Positions 26,780-36,416 of a DNA stretch of 64,000 nt are shown here, piece after piece (within the stretch, counting starts at the first letter, position 1; the number at the start of each line of letters is the position of its first letter). The DNA comes from Chitinophaga pinensis (GTDB lineage: Bacteria; Bacteroidota; Bacteroidia; Chitinophagales; Chitinophagaceae). The notes below the pieces were generated by a model. It was given only the letters and a program-made list of their open reading frames with translations. It searched no databases and was not told where the DNA came from. The stretch spans positions 62,001 through 126,000 of the forward strand of contig NZ_VOHS01000004.1 in the NCBI RefSeq assembly GCF_007896845.1, read 5' to 3'. A program made the translations under genes and the position numbers.

Positions 26780-27193
26780 ATGAAAAAGTCATTGTTATTA
26801 ATGACCTGCATCTGCTTCTTATCTGTTACATATCTGAAAGCCGATACAGGAAAACCTTCTCCATTTATACACAAATATGTTGCAGAAGAATGGATGAAAT
26901 CGAAAGAAGGGGTATGGGAAGGCCTGAAAGACAAGAAAACTTACTGGTATAAGTTAGATAAAGACGCTAAACTGTGGTGGAGCACCAATGGTAAAAAATG
27001 GGCCGCTGTGGAAGATGGTATGTGGGCTGATAAAGACGGTAAATGGTTAAAAATTGGTGATGGTAAATTGTGGTGGAGTGCAGATAAAGGCGCTAACTGG
27101 GGAGAAGTACCTGAGTGGAAATGGGAAGGACCTAAAGGCCATTGGTACAAATTCGATAAAGACTGGTCACTCTGGGTGGCGAAATCTGAATAA
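26780..27193 (+). CDS. Secreted tryptophan-rich repeat protein, unknown function
   Basis: Protein of 137 residues (start 26780, MKKSLLLMTC; an ATG two codons upstream is also possible). A clear signal peptide ends near residue 21 (TYLKADTGKP). The mature part of about 115 residues has 16 Trp and many Lys/Asp, in about three units of ~33 residues sharing the core KLWWS...K.W..V...W...DGKW (KLWWSTNGKKW, KLWWSADKGANW, SLWVAKSE). The units resemble short carbohydrate- or wall-binding repeats in composition, but I know no named family. It lies between nagB and the ECF-sigma/SusCD set and has its own terminator. Confidence 0.75.
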   Translation: MKKSLLLMTCICFLSVTYLKADTGKPSPFIHKYVAEEWMKSKEGVWEGLKDKKTYWYKLDKDAKLWWSTNGKKWAAVEDGMWADKDGKWLKIGDGKLWWSADKGANWGEVPEWKWEGPKGHWYKFDKDWSLWVAKSE

Positions 27194-27219
27194 CAACTGT
27201 TTATATTCATTTTATCGGC

Positions 27220-27267
27220 AGTGCCTGATACTGATATTCCGGATATCGTATCAGGCACTTTTATTTT
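27220..27267 (+). terminator. Stem-loop terminator
   Basis: Perfect 12-bp outer stem (27220-27231 AGTGCCTGATAC with 27248-27259) plus an inner GATAT/ATATC stem, followed by TTTTATTTT. Confidence 0.9.
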
Positions 27268-27568
27268 AACACAAAAAGGGGAGTTATAAGTTTTAAGGCT
27301 AATAATGTTGTAAACTTTAATGTTTCGGATTTTTTTATAAGTAGAATATTCAATATTTTGGTTGTCATATATCGCCATTACAGATATACATTTAAGGACC
27401 GGGACACCACTTTTACACTGCCACCAACAGCGGGACAATGATTTACCGGAACAGGTGAGAACTTATCGTAATAAAAACTATGTGTTTCAGACCTTTGAAT
27501 CACTGTTGTGATTTTGAAGTGTTTTCGACTACTTTTAACGTGCAGAGAAAAAAACATCAACCAAAGTA
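27268..27568. other. Intergenic region upstream of the ECF sigma gene
   Basis: About 300 bp of AT-rich sequence that must contain the ECF sigma promoter. I find no convincing TTTG-N19-TAnnTTTG match or palindrome, and no ORF with coding character. Confidence 0.4.
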
Positions 27569-28132
27569 GTGCAGACATCTGACCATGCCACCATACAAAT
27601 ACTCGCCGGAAGAATAGCCACCGGAGATGAGCAAGCTTACAGGCAATTGTTCAGGCAGTTTTATAAGCCTTTATGCCAGTTTGCTGCTTCTATCGTGCGC
27701 TCAAATGAACAGGCGGAGGAGATTGCTTCGGATGTATTTATGAACATCTGGAAGAACAGGGAGCGCCTTTTACAGGTCAGCAATCTGAAGGTATATCTGT
27801 ATGTGGCAACGCGTAATACTGCACTCAATTATCTGAATCAGCAACAATTACAACATTTTAGTATTGATGAACTGTCTGTTGACCTGACAGTTGCTGATAA
27901 TACCCCTGAACAACTGATGATCTCAGGCGAAATGGCCCGGAAAATGGCCGATGCGGTGAATAACCTGCCACCGCGCTGTAAGATGATCTATAAACTGATC
28001 CGCGAAGACGGTCTGAAGTACAAAGAAGTAGCCAGTATTCTGGAGATCTCTGTGAATACCATTGATGTACAGATGGCAATTGCCTGCAAAAAGATCAGTG
28101 AATCCCTCCGTTTATATTTACCTAAACGCTAA
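27569..28132 (+). CDS. ECF-type RNA polymerase sigma factor
   Basis: Sigma-70 family ECF factor of 187 residues with region 2 (YRQLFRQFYKPLCQFAASIV, AEEIASDVFMNIWKNRERL) and region 4 (AVNNLPPRCKMIYKLIREDGLKYKEVASILEISVNTIDVQMAIACKKI), as in the FecI-like class paired with FecR in Bacteroidota. The start is a GTG at 27569. It is followed by fecR, susC and susD genes on the same strand, so it very likely drives that set in response to substrate binding at SusC. Confidence 0.93.
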   Translation: MQTSDHATIQILAGRIATGDEQAYRQLFRQFYKPLCQFAASIVRSNEQAEEIASDVFMNIWKNRERLLQVSNLKVYLYVATRNTALNYLNQQQLQHFSIDELSVDLTVADNTPEQLMISGEMARKMADAVNNLPPRCKMIYKLIREDGLKYKEVASILEISVNTIDVQMAIACKKISESLRLYLPKR

Positions 28133-28223
28133 TATTTAGTTTTCGTTAAATTTTTTTTCAAAACGCTTAGTAGATTCTCAAAAAAATACTGTCTTATTAG
28201 ATGTAAAGCCCATAAAAACGTTT

Positions 28224-29321
28224 ATGAGTCAAGACAGAACCTGGATATTGCTGGGAAGAAAAATATCGGGTGAGGCTACATTAGATGAACTGCGGGAACT
28301 GGAGCAATTGCTGAAAGATGATGCACAACTGAGTTATCAGGCATCTCTGATGAAAGAACTGGAACTGCGTACACCTGACGGCACTGAAGATACCGAAGCT
28401 GCGCTGGAAAAACATATGCAGCGTATGCAGGAGCTGTTTCCTGCTGATTTTCCGGTGGCAGCAGCGCCAAAGAGCATACTGAAGGAAGCAGCAGGGAAGC
28501 AATCCTGGCTGCGCACTAACAGATGGCGTATGCTTGCAGCCGCCGCTTCATTGGTTACTGTTATTGGCGGATTATGGAGCCTGCGTGAACGTAAACAACA
28601 TGATAATAAAGAGCTGGTCAGCGAGATCACGACAAGGCATGGATCACGTTCTACTGTGACATTACCTGACGGATCCACTGTCTATCTCAATGTGAGCAGT
28701 AAGCTGACCTATGATTATGGTCAGGACGATAGCAGACAGGTCATACTGGAAGGAGAAGCCTTTTTCGATGTAAAAAAAGATGAACAAAGGCCCTTCATCA
28801 TCCACACAAAAAAGATGGATATTACGGTACTCGGTACCACATTTAATGTAAGAGCTTATGAAGAGGATAAAACAGTAGAAACCTCACTAATACAGGGGAA
28901 AGTCGAAGTAACTATTAAAGGGGATATTCCTAAAAAGGTCATTCTTTCGCCAAATCAGAAAATCGTACTGCTGAACGAAGTAAAACAGCAAACAATGCCG
29001 GCAGTCCGTATACAGGACCTGCATGATAAAGATCCTTACCGGCTGGAAGAAGTAACCGTCAATCCTACGGACAGTCTGGTTGCAGAAACAGCATGGAAAG
29101 AAAACTGCCTTGTGTTTAACAATGAACGTTTCGAAGACATTGCCCTCAAAATGGAAAGATGGTATGATGTGCAGATCATTTTTGAAGAAAAGCAGTTAGC
29201 AGAGAGCCGCTTTACCGGAACTTTTATTAACGAAACAGTAGAGCAGACTTTAGAAGCGCTACGATTTACATCTCCGTTTCACTACAGTATTGATAAAAAG
29301 AAGATTATAATAAAACGATAA
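28224..29321 (+). CDS. FecR-family anti-sigma factor
   Basis: Inner-membrane anti-sigma protein of 365 residues. The cytosolic N-terminal part (1-~95) is followed by one membrane helix (about 104-121, MLAAAASLVTVIGGLWSL), the periplasmic FecR domain (TTRHGSRSTVTLPDGSTVYLN, GEAFFDVKKDEQRPFIIHT, VLGTTFNVRAY) and a C-terminal DUF4974 domain (about 290-365, LVFNNERFEDIALKMERWYDV, FTGTF). The periplasmic part is expected to contact the STN domain of the SusC-like transporter encoded downstream and relay the signal to the ECF factor upstream. Confidence 0.95.
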   Translation: MSQDRTWILLGRKISGEATLDELRELEQLLKDDAQLSYQASLMKELELRTPDGTEDTEAALEKHMQRMQELFPADFPVAAAPKSILKEAAGKQSWLRTNRWRMLAAAASLVTVIGGLWSLRERKQHDNKELVSEITTRHGSRSTVTLPDGSTVYLNVSSKLTYDYGQDDSRQVILEGEAFFDVKKDEQRPFIIHTKKMDITVLGTTFNVRAYEEDKTVETSLIQGKVEVTIKGDIPKKVILSPNQKIVLLNEVKQQTMPAVRIQDLHDKDPYRLEEVTVNPTDSLVAETAWKENCLVFNNERFEDIALKMERWYDVQIIFEEKQLAESRFTGTFINETVEQTLEALRFTSPFHYSIDKKKIIIKR

Positions 29322-29501
29322 ACACGCCTTTTACTTATGTAGCACAACTATTGAACTTATTGACTAGTAACTATTGAACAAAAAAAGAAAGGGGAGATGC
29401 GGCAACATTCCCCTCTCAACCAAGATCAGCGCATGACAGGAAGTTTCATTTGGCGATGAAGCCTGTCCATGCATTTTATTGACCTTAAACAATCTAAAAG
29501 T

Positions 29502-32500
29502 ATGGAAAAAACCAGACTTAATCTGCTTCTTTTACCTAAACCAAAATCTTTTCTAAAAGCAATTCTATTGATGAAACTGGCCTTTTTGCTGACGCTCGTA
29601 ACCTGCATGCAGGTGTCTGCCAGTGTTTTCTCACAGAATAAGTTTACGCTCAATCTGGAAGATGTAAAGCTGGCTAAATTGCTTAAAATCATTGAGAAGC
29701 AAAGCGATTACCGCTTTGTGTACAGCAATGATATGATCGCTGCTGATACAAAGGTGACGGTAAGTGTAACAGATAAGACTGTGGAACAGGTACTGGCCGC
29801 GGCGCTGAACAGCACCGGTCTTACCTTTCGTGTAATGTCTGACAAACTGGTAGGCATCGCTCCTAAAAGTGAAGTGATTGCTGACATCAATGTAAGAGGT
29901 CGTGTGACTGATCCCGCAGGTACTCCCCTTGTAGGTGTAAGTGTAAGGATCGCCAAAGGCAACAAGGGTACTGTTACCGATATGAAAGGCGAGTACACGA
30001 TTGAAGCGCCTTCTACCGCGGTATTAGTATTCAGCTATATTGGTCATATCGATCAGGAAGTGGCTGTGAATGGTCGTGCTTCACTGAACGTGACTATGCA
30101 GATAGATACGAAAGGTCTGAATGAAGTAGTGGTGATCGCTTATGGTACTGCTAACCGTAAAACATTTACCGGTTCTCTTACACAGATTGATTCCAAAGCA
30201 CTGCAGACACGCCCTATTTCTAACGTATTTAACGCACTGGAAGGTGCAGCTCCCGGTATTCAGGTGAACTCCGGTAGTGGTCAGCCAGGTGCAGGCCCCA
30301 GTATCCGTATCCGCGGTGTAGGTTCTATCAACGCTTCCAGCGATCCGTTGTATGTAGTAGATGGTGTGCCTTTTGAAGGTAATATCTCTTCCCTGAGCAC
30401 TGATGATATCGAAAGTATGTCCGTATTGAAAGATGCTTCCGCTTCTGCTTTATACGGTGCACGTGCCGCAAATGGTGTAGTGATGATCACGACCAAAAAA
30501 GGTAAACGTGGTAGCAACCATGTACAGGTAAGAGCAATGCAGGGGGTGACTTCACGCGCGATTCCTGAATACGATCGTGTAGATGCATTCCAGTACTATC
30601 CGCTGATGTGGGAATCTTACAGAAATACCCTGTTCACCGGCAATACTACGCTGGAACAGGCTAATCAGGGCGCTACCACCAATATAAAAGCGCGTCTGGG
30701 ATACAATCCTTTCAACGTTGCAAATAATGATATCGTACGTACAGATGGTACATTGAATCCGGATGCAAAACTGCTGTATGCAGAAGATCTGGATTGGACA
30801 AAAGCTATTCTGCGCGATGGCAGCCGTGGTGACTATGGTGTTAGTTTCAACGGTGGTTCTGATAAAAACGACTACTTTATCTCCCTCGGTTATCTGAAAG
30901 AGAAAGGTTTTGTAATGAAATCAGACTTCGAAAGAATCAATGGTCGTATCAATGTGAATGCGAATCCCACAAGCTGGTTTAAAACCGGTCTGAATGTGAA
31001 TGGTACATTTACTAAGTCAAATCAGGCAAATACCATTGATAACAGCTCTTCCTATATCAACCCATTCAACTTTACCAGAAATATGGGGCCGATCTATCCA
31101 ATCCATGCGCATGACGCAACAACAGGTGCACTGGTACTGGACAGAAACGGTAATACTATCTATGATCTGGGAGATGGTTCTCTGGGTGGTCAGGTAGCAA
31201 GACCAGCGGGTGCGAATGCAGGTCGTCACATCATTCAGGAAACTGAATTGAATGACAACAGCTTCAAACGTAATGCGCTGTCTGCAAGAACATTCGGTGA
31301 AGTGAAATTCCTTCGTGATTTCAAATTCACTACCAACATCGGTGTCGATGTAACCAATGATCTGGTAGGTACTTTCGACAATACTACTGTAGGTGATGGT
31401 GCTCCGGCAGGACGTGCAAGCCGTACCAGTCGTATGACAACCGGTTTTACTTTTAACCAGTTGCTCGACTATAACCGTTCTTTTGGTAAACATAATATAG
31501 ACGTACTGTTAGGTCACGAGAATTTTGACCGTACCTACAACTACCTCTATGGTGCAAGACAGACAGTGATTGTTGACGGTGCTTCTACAGAACTGGACAA
31601 CTTCACTACTACTAACTCGCTGAGTTCACGTACTGATAAATATCGCACTGAGGGTTACTTCACCCGTGCAACTTATAACTACGATGAGAAATATTTTGCT
31701 TCTGCTTCTTATCGTCGTGATGGTACCAGCCGTTTTTCCCAGTCATTGCGTTGGGGTAGTTTCTACTCTGTAGGTGCTGCATGGGCATTGAGCAATGAAA
31801 ACTTCATGAAAGACATCAGCTGGATCGATCTGTTAAAGGCACGTGCTTCCTACGGTGTGGTTGGTAACGATGCATTACTGGATGAAAATTCCAATGCTAT
31901 TTACTATGCATGGCAGGCTTTATATGATCCTTATGCGAATGCAAGTGAGCCGGGCGTTTTGCAGCGTTCTATCGCCAGCAATCTGCGTTGGGAACAGAAC
32001 AAAACTTTTGATGTAGGTATAGACTTCTCCTTCCTGAAAGAAAGGGTTTCCGGTAGCATCGAATACTTCCACCGTGAATCAGATAACCTGTTGTTCCGCG
32101 TACCAGTACCCGTTTCCAGCGGTCTGAAATACGAAAGTAAAAACATCGGTACGATGTGGAACAAAGGTTTCGAATTGCAGGTAGGTGTTGATGTTGTACG
32201 CAATAAAGACTTCAAATGGAACATCAACCTGAATGCAACAACTTATAAAAACCAGATTGTTGAACAGCCTCAGAAGGAGATTGTGTCCGGCACTAAAAAA
32301 CTCATGGTAGGACAATCCCAGTATGATTTTTGGCTGAGAGAATATCTGGGTGTAGATCCGGAAGATGGTGCACCACTGTACAGGGCACAGAACACCACTA
32401 TCAATCCTAACAACAGAAATACCCGCGTCACTAAAAACGGCGATACTGCTACTATATTGGTTAGCAATGCACGTTATCATTATGCAGGTTCTGCTATTCC

Positions 32501-32984
32501 TGATGTATATGGTGGTATCACCAATACTTTCAATTATAAAAACTTCGAATTGTCTTTCGTCGTGAGCTATCAGATCGGTGGTAAAGTATACGATCAGACC
32601 TATATGGGCCTGATGCACGGAGGTACTTACGGATCAGCGCTGCATGTGGACGCACTGAAACGCTGGCAGAAAGCAGGTGATGTTACTGATGTACCAAAGC
32701 TGCAGTTCAACAACGTGACCAATATTAACGCCGGTACATCTGACCGTTGGTTAACAAGTGCTTCTTATGTGAATCTGAGAAGAGTAAGTCTTGGTTACAC
32801 ACTGCCTAAAGCATGGACATCAGCCATGCATATCAGTGGTGCAAACATCTTTGCAAGTGGCGAGAACCTGTATCTGAAAACGGCGCGTAAAGGTATGAAC
32901 GTAACACAGGCATTCACCGGCGTTACTTCTAACGTGTATTCTCCTGCCCGCGTGGTAACAGTAGGTATTAATGTTGGACTCTAA
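29502..32984 (+). CDS. SusC/RagA-type TonB-linked outer-membrane transporter with STN domain
   Basis: Outer-membrane glycan importer of about 1160 residues. After the signal peptide (ending near SASVFSQ) come the STN signalling domain (FTLNLEDVKLAKLLKIIEKQSDYRFVYSND), a carboxypeptidase-regulatory-like fold (VRGRVTDPAGTPLVGVSV, GTVTDMKGEYTI), the plug (NVFNALEGAAPGIQVNSGSGQPG, IRIRGVGSINASSDPLYVVDGVP, MSVLKDASASALYGARAANGVVMITTKKG; quoted in short blocks from ~215 to 345) and the beta-barrel. STN ties it to the FecR/ECF pair just upstream. I use ATG 29502; an ATG at 29469 would add 11 residues before the signal. The transported substrate is unknown, but the neighbourhood points to glycoprotein-type glycans. 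Confidence 0.96.
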   Translation: MEKTRLNLLLLPKPKSFLKAILLMKLAFLLTLVTCMQVSASVFSQNKFTLNLEDVKLAKLLKIIEKQSDYRFVYSNDMIAADTKVTVSVTDKTVEQVLAAALNSTGLTFRVMSDKLVGIAPKSEVIADINVRGRVTDPAGTPLVGVSVRIAKGNKGTVTDMKGEYTIEAPSTAVLVFSYIGHIDQEVAVNGRASLNVTMQIDTKGLNEVVVIAYGTANRKTFTGSLTQIDSKALQTRPISNVFNALEGAAPGIQVNSGSGQPGAGPSIRIRGVGSINASSDPLYVVDGVPFEGNISSLSTDDIESMSVLKDASASALYGARAANGVVMITTKKGKRGSNHVQVRAMQGVTSRAIPEYDRVDAFQYYPLMWESYRNTLFTGNTTLEQANQGATTNIKARLGYNPFNVANNDIVRTDGTLNPDAKLLYAEDLDWTKAILRDGSRGDYGVSFNGGSDKNDYFISLGYLKEKGFVMKSDFERINGRINVNANPTSWFKTGLNVNGTFTKSNQANTIDNSSSYINPFNFTRNMGPIYPIHAHDATTGALVLDRNGNTIYDLGDGSLGGQVARPAGANAGRHIIQETELNDNSFKRNALSARTFGEVKFLRDFKFTTNIGVDVTNDLVGTFDNTTVGDGAPAGRASRTSRMTTGFTFNQLLDYNRSFGKHNIDVLLGHENFDRTYNYLYGARQTVIVDGASTELDNFTTTNSLSSRTDKYRTEGYFTRATYNYDEKYFASASYRRDGTSRFSQSLRWGSFYSVGAAWALSNENFMKDISWIDLLKARASYGVVGNDALLDENSNAIYYAWQALYDPYANASEPGVLQRSIASNLRWEQNKTFDVGIDFSFLKERVSGSIEYFHRESDNLLFRVPVPVSSGLKYESKNIGTMWNKGFELQVGVDVVRNKDFKWNINLNATTYKNQIVEQPQKEIVSGTKKLMVGQSQYDFWLREYLGVDPEDGAPLYRAQNTTINPNNRNTRVTKNGDTATILVSNARYHYAGSAIPDVYGGITNTFNYKNFELSFVVSYQIGGKVYDQTYMGLMHGGTYGSALHVDALKRWQKAGDVTDVPKLQFNNVTNINAGTSDRWLTSASYVNLRRVSLGYTLPKAWTSAMHISGANIFASGENLYLKTARKGMNVTQAFTGVTSNVYSPARVVTVGINVGL

Positions 32985-32998
32985 AAACAGAAAGAAAG

Positions 32999-34465
32999 AT
33001 GACTAAGAAATTATTATATATACTCATAGCTGTACCGGTATTAATTTTCAGTTCCTGCAGCAAAGATTATCTCGATACAAATCCTACAGATGCTTATCCT
33101 TCCGCCGCTGTATTCAGTAATATTGCCGGTGCATGGTCTGCTATCAATGGTATTCACCGTTCTCTCTATATCCAGTATGATAGCCAGGACCAGGGTGGTC
33201 AGGGTAGTATCATGCTCAACAATGATATGCTGGGTGATGACGTGGTAATGACTGCAGCTGGTAACGGATGGTTCAACTCACAGTATCAGTGGGTGACGCA
33301 TCGTACTACTTCAGCGGCGTTCCTCAAATACACGTATTATTTCTACTACAAGATCATTGCGAATGCAAACATGATCATCGACAATATCGATGCAGTTAAT
33401 GCAGATCCGGCTGAGAAAAGTATTATCAAGGGGCAGGCGTTAGCTTACCGTGCATGGTCTTACTGGAATCTTGTACAGATGTATGGCAAGCGATATGATG
33501 CAAATGGTAATAACAGTCAGTTGGGCGTACCACTGGTACTGAACAACACAGTTACACCACTGCCAAGATCTACCGTTGCAGAGGTATACACCCAGATCAA
33601 CAAAGATATTGATGAAGCTTTAACAGCGCTGGTGGGCTATAATGGCGATAACAGATCACATATCAGTCTGGCGGTTGCAAAAGGTATCAAAGCGCGTATT
33701 GCATTGACGCAGCAGAATTGGGCTGCCGCAGCTCAGTTTGCAGCTGAAGCGAGAGCAGGTGTCGCGCTGATGAGCAATGTAGATTATGTGAAAGGTTTCA
33801 ATGATTATAACAACGTAGAGTGGATATGGGGTAGCCATCAGATCTCTGAGCAGACTACTTATTTCTATTCCTTCTTTGCGTTTATATCAGCAAACTTCAA
33901 CTCGAGCGCTATCAGAACAAATCCTAAAGCGATCAATAGCACGCTGTATGAAACAATGTCTGCTACAGATGTACGCAGACTGGTATTCAGCCCGGATGGT
34001 AAGAATGTACCGGTTCCATCAGGCGGTATCAGCCCGGCTTACATTAATAAGAAGTTCCTGACTGCAACCAGCAGCAGCATTGGTGACGTACCGTTAATGC
34101 GTGCGGCTGAGATGTACCTGATAGAGGCAGAAGCAAAGGCACGTCTGAATGACAATGAAGGTGCTGCAGATGCATTGTACACATTGGTGGTGAGCCGTGA
34201 TCCGAACTATACAAAAAGCACCAATACAGGCGATGCACTGTTGCAGGAGATCCTGAGGCACCGTCGTATTGAACTGTGGGGTGAAGGCTTCCGTTTTTAT
34301 GACCTGAAACGTATGAATCAGGCGCTTGACAGAACCGGCAGCAATCATACGACTACTTTGACGAATGGTCTGATGCAGGTAGCTGCAGGCGATATCCGTT
34401 GGGAATTCCTGTTCCCGCAGGATGAGATCAATGCGAATGGTAATATCATTCAGAACGATCTGTAA
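32999..34465 (+). CDS. SusD/RagB-family glycan-binding lipoprotein
   Basis: Outer-membrane lid and substrate-binding partner of the SusC-like transporter encoded 14 bp upstream. The 488-residue protein starts with a lipoprotein signal (LIFSSCSKDYLDTNP, lipobox cysteine near 20), then the TPR-rich SusD fold (KGQALAYRAWSYWNLVQMYGKRY, STVAEVYTQINKDIDEAL, AVAKGIKARIALTQQNW) and the C-terminal EILRHRRIELWGEGFRFYDLKRM block. All fit RagB/SusD. A terminator follows. Confidence 0.95.
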   Translation: MTKKLLYILIAVPVLIFSSCSKDYLDTNPTDAYPSAAVFSNIAGAWSAINGIHRSLYIQYDSQDQGGQGSIMLNNDMLGDDVVMTAAGNGWFNSQYQWVTHRTTSAAFLKYTYYFYYKIIANANMIIDNIDAVNADPAEKSIIKGQALAYRAWSYWNLVQMYGKRYDANGNNSQLGVPLVLNNTVTPLPRSTVAEVYTQINKDIDEALTALVGYNGDNRSHISLAVAKGIKARIALTQQNWAAAAQFAAEARAGVALMSNVDYVKGFNDYNNVEWIWGSHQISEQTTYFYSFFAFISANFNSSAIRTNPKAINSTLYETMSATDVRRLVFSPDGKNVPVPSGGISPAYINKKFLTATSSSIGDVPLMRAAEMYLIEAEAKARLNDNEGAADALYTLVVSRDPNYTKSTNTGDALLQEILRHRRIELWGEGFRFYDLKRMNQALDRTGSNHTTTLTNGLMQVAAGDIRWEFLFPQDEINANGNIIQNDL

Positions 34466-34495
34466 TAGCTTAACAGCAAATCTAAACCGATACGA

Positions 34496-34533
34496 AAAAG
34501 GGCGTCCGCTGTTTAGCAGACGCCCCTTTTTGC
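34496..34533. terminator. Bidirectional stem-loop terminator
   Basis: Stem of 11 bp with one mismatch (34500-34510 GGGCGTCCGCT with AGCAGACGCCC), A-run before and CCCCTTTTTG after. It separates susD from the convergent cutC operon. Confidence 0.85.
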
Positions 34534-34555
34534 TTTTATAACAGGTGTGTAATGT

Positions 34556-35317
34556 TTAGTTACCTGCGGCTTCAGTAGCCAGTGTCAGGATCTTTTTCAC
34601 TTCACTTACCTGTGTTTTGGAAATGCCGTATTCAGGTACACCGGGAATGCCGCCCATGCTCACATTCGGATTGCGGTACACCATACCGCTTTCTTCATAT
34701 GCTTTGGCAGTTGTATGGTATTCTGCTGCGCCTGTTTCTTTTACCAGTTCGGCGATGTTATGCGCACGTACACCGGAGCCTACGAGGATGGCGATACGTC
34801 CGGCTGACTTTTCCACAAGCGTTTTCAGTAAAGGGATGCCTTCTACCGCCGTATTTCTCTGACCGGAGGTCAGGATACGTTCACAACCTGTTTCGATGAT
34901 ATCTTCCAGTGCCTGCATCGGGTCTTCTGTCATATCAAAGGCTCGGTGGAAGGTGACACCCATCGGCCATGCCAGATCGACGAGGGCTTTGGTACGTACT
35001 TTATCCACTTTACCATCAGCAGTCAGCAAACCGATCACCACACCATTACACCCAAGGGATTTGCAGAGTTTAATGTCTTTCTGCATCAGGGTGAATTCCA
35101 GCTCATCGTACAGGAAGTCGCCGCCACGTGGACGGATGATCGGGTAGATATCTATTTTTACTTTTTCACGCGCCAGGGCGATAGTTGCATAGCTGGGGGT
35201 GGTACCACCTTCCAGCAGATTGTCGCATAGCTCAATACGGTGTGCGCCACCTTCTTCTGCAGCGATGCAGGAAGCCACCGAACCGGCGCAGATCTCAAGC
35301 GTGATCTTTTTCTCCAT
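34556..35317 (-). CDS. cutC: CutC family protein
   Basis: TIM-barrel protein of 253 residues, named for a proposed role in copper homeostasis that is poorly supported. Visible signatures: LEICAGSVASCIAAEEGGAHRIELCDNLLEGGTTPS, IRPRGGDFLYDELE, MTFHRAFDM-like VTFHRAFDMTEDP and ILTSGQ, ILVGSGVRAHNI. It is the last gene of a reverse-strand cluster with an FHS permease, a ROK kinase and a glycosylasparaginase, 8 bp after the latter. This context suggests a role in sugar metabolism rather than copper. Confidence 0.93.
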   Translation of the reverse strand: MEKKITLEICAGSVASCIAAEEGGAHRIELCDNLLEGGTTPSYATIALAREKVKIDIYPIIRPRGGDFLYDELEFTLMQKDIKLCKSLGCNGVVIGLLTADGKVDKVRTKALVDLAWPMGVTFHRAFDMTEDPMQALEDIIETGCERILTSGQRNTAVEGIPLLKTLVEKSAGRIAILVGSGVRAHNIAELVKETGAAEYHTTAKAYEESGMVYRNPNVSMGGIPGVPEYGISKTQVSEVKKILTLATEAAGN

Positions 35318-35325
35318 GCTTATAC

Positions 35326-36378
35326 TTAGAAATAGTGCTTACCATCGATCAGGACGTTACTTTCCTTTTCGGACTTCACAGCATAATTAAATCCTTTCTG
35401 CAGACAGTATGCCCCGTGTTCGCCTTTTTTGTTGATGGCGAGGAAGCCTACCTGTAAGCCTTTAGCTCTTTCTTTATTCTTTTTCACGATACGCGTTACT
35501 GCTTCTTTGCAGGCTGCTTCAGGAGAGTAGCCCTGACGCATCAGTTCTACCACGAGGAAGCTACCTACTACACGGATCACTTCTTCACCGACACCGGTGG
35601 AGGTAGCAGCGCCTACTTCATTATCCACATAGAGACCAGCACCGATGATCGGGGAGTCACCTACTCGGCCATGCAGTTTGAAGGCCATACCGCTGGTCGT
35701 GCAGGCGCCGGAGAGGTTACCATTGGCATCCAGTGCCACCATACCGATGGTATCGTGGTTGTATACGTTTCCGGGCAGTTTAAGCGGATTGAAAGTCGTT
35801 GCTTTGTCAGGACCATAAGAGGAGTTCTCTATGTTCATGATCGGCTTGTATTCTGACTTTTTCAACCATTCGCGCCATGCTTTTTCTGATTCCGGTGTGA
35901 GCAGGTTTTCTTTTTGGAAACCATTTGCGAGGGCAAATTGAAGTGCACCGTCACCTACAAGCATTACGTGTGGTGTTTTTTCCATCACAGCACGGGCTAC
36001 AGAGATAGCGTGCGTTACGTGTTCCAGCGCAGCTACAGAGCCACAGTTGCCCAATTCATCCATAATGCAGGCATCGAGGGTTACACGACCATCACGGTCA
36101 GGAAACCCGCTGTATCCTACGGTATGGTTGTTAGGGTCAGCTTCAGGGACTCTTACACCCGCTTCAACGGCGTCGAGTGCGCGACCACCTTTTTTCAGTA
36201 CTTCCCATGCTGCGTCATTGGCAGCGCGGCCGAAGTCCCATGTAGAGACTACGATCGGTTTGGTCACTTTACCTTTGGAGGCAGTTGCTGCCTGTGCTGT
36301 CTCAGATGTAATGCCATCTAAAGATAAAGCAGCGGCACCAAGGGCCGCTGCTTTTAAGAAATGTCTGCGATCTTGCAT
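35326..36378 (-). CDS. Glycosylasparaginase (N4-(beta-N-acetylglucosaminyl)-L-asparaginase)
   Basis: Ntn-hydrolase that splits the GlcNAc-Asn bond left after N-glycoprotein breakdown. The 350-residue precursor has a twin-arginine signal (DRRHFLKAAALGAAALSL), the alpha chain with GRALDAVEAGVRVPEADPNNHTVGYSG and DACIMDE, and the self-cleavage site NHDTIGMVALD, with Thr210 as the expected new N-terminal nucleophile. The DTIG motif and VGDSPIIGAGLYVDN...GAATSTGVGEE match the Flavobacterium/Elizabethkingia enzyme. The Tat signal puts it in the periplasm. Neighbours are a ROK kinase and FHS permease upstream and cutC downstream. Confidence 0.93.
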   Translation of the reverse strand: MQDRRHFLKAAALGAAALSLDGITSETAQAATASKGKVTKPIVVSTWDFGRAANDAAWEVLKKGGRALDAVEAGVRVPEADPNNHTVGYSGFPDRDGRVTLDACIMDELGNCGSVAALEHVTHAISVARAVMEKTPHVMLVGDGALQFALANGFQKENLLTPESEKAWREWLKKSEYKPIMNIENSSYGPDKATTFNPLKLPGNVYNHDTIGMVALDANGNLSGACTTSGMAFKLHGRVGDSPIIGAGLYVDNEVGAATSTGVGEEVIRVVGSFLVVELMRQGYSPEAACKEAVTRIVKKNKERAKGLQVGFLAINKKGEHGAYCLQKGFNYAVKSEKESNVLIDGKHYF

Positions 36379-36416
36379 AATTCTTTATTTATGATACCGG
36401 AAAACCGGTCGAAAGT

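Noticed and set aside
34556-35317. Calling cutC a copper-homeostasis gene
   Set aside because: The family name is kept, but no copper motif or copper-related neighbour is present, and the context is sugar metabolism.
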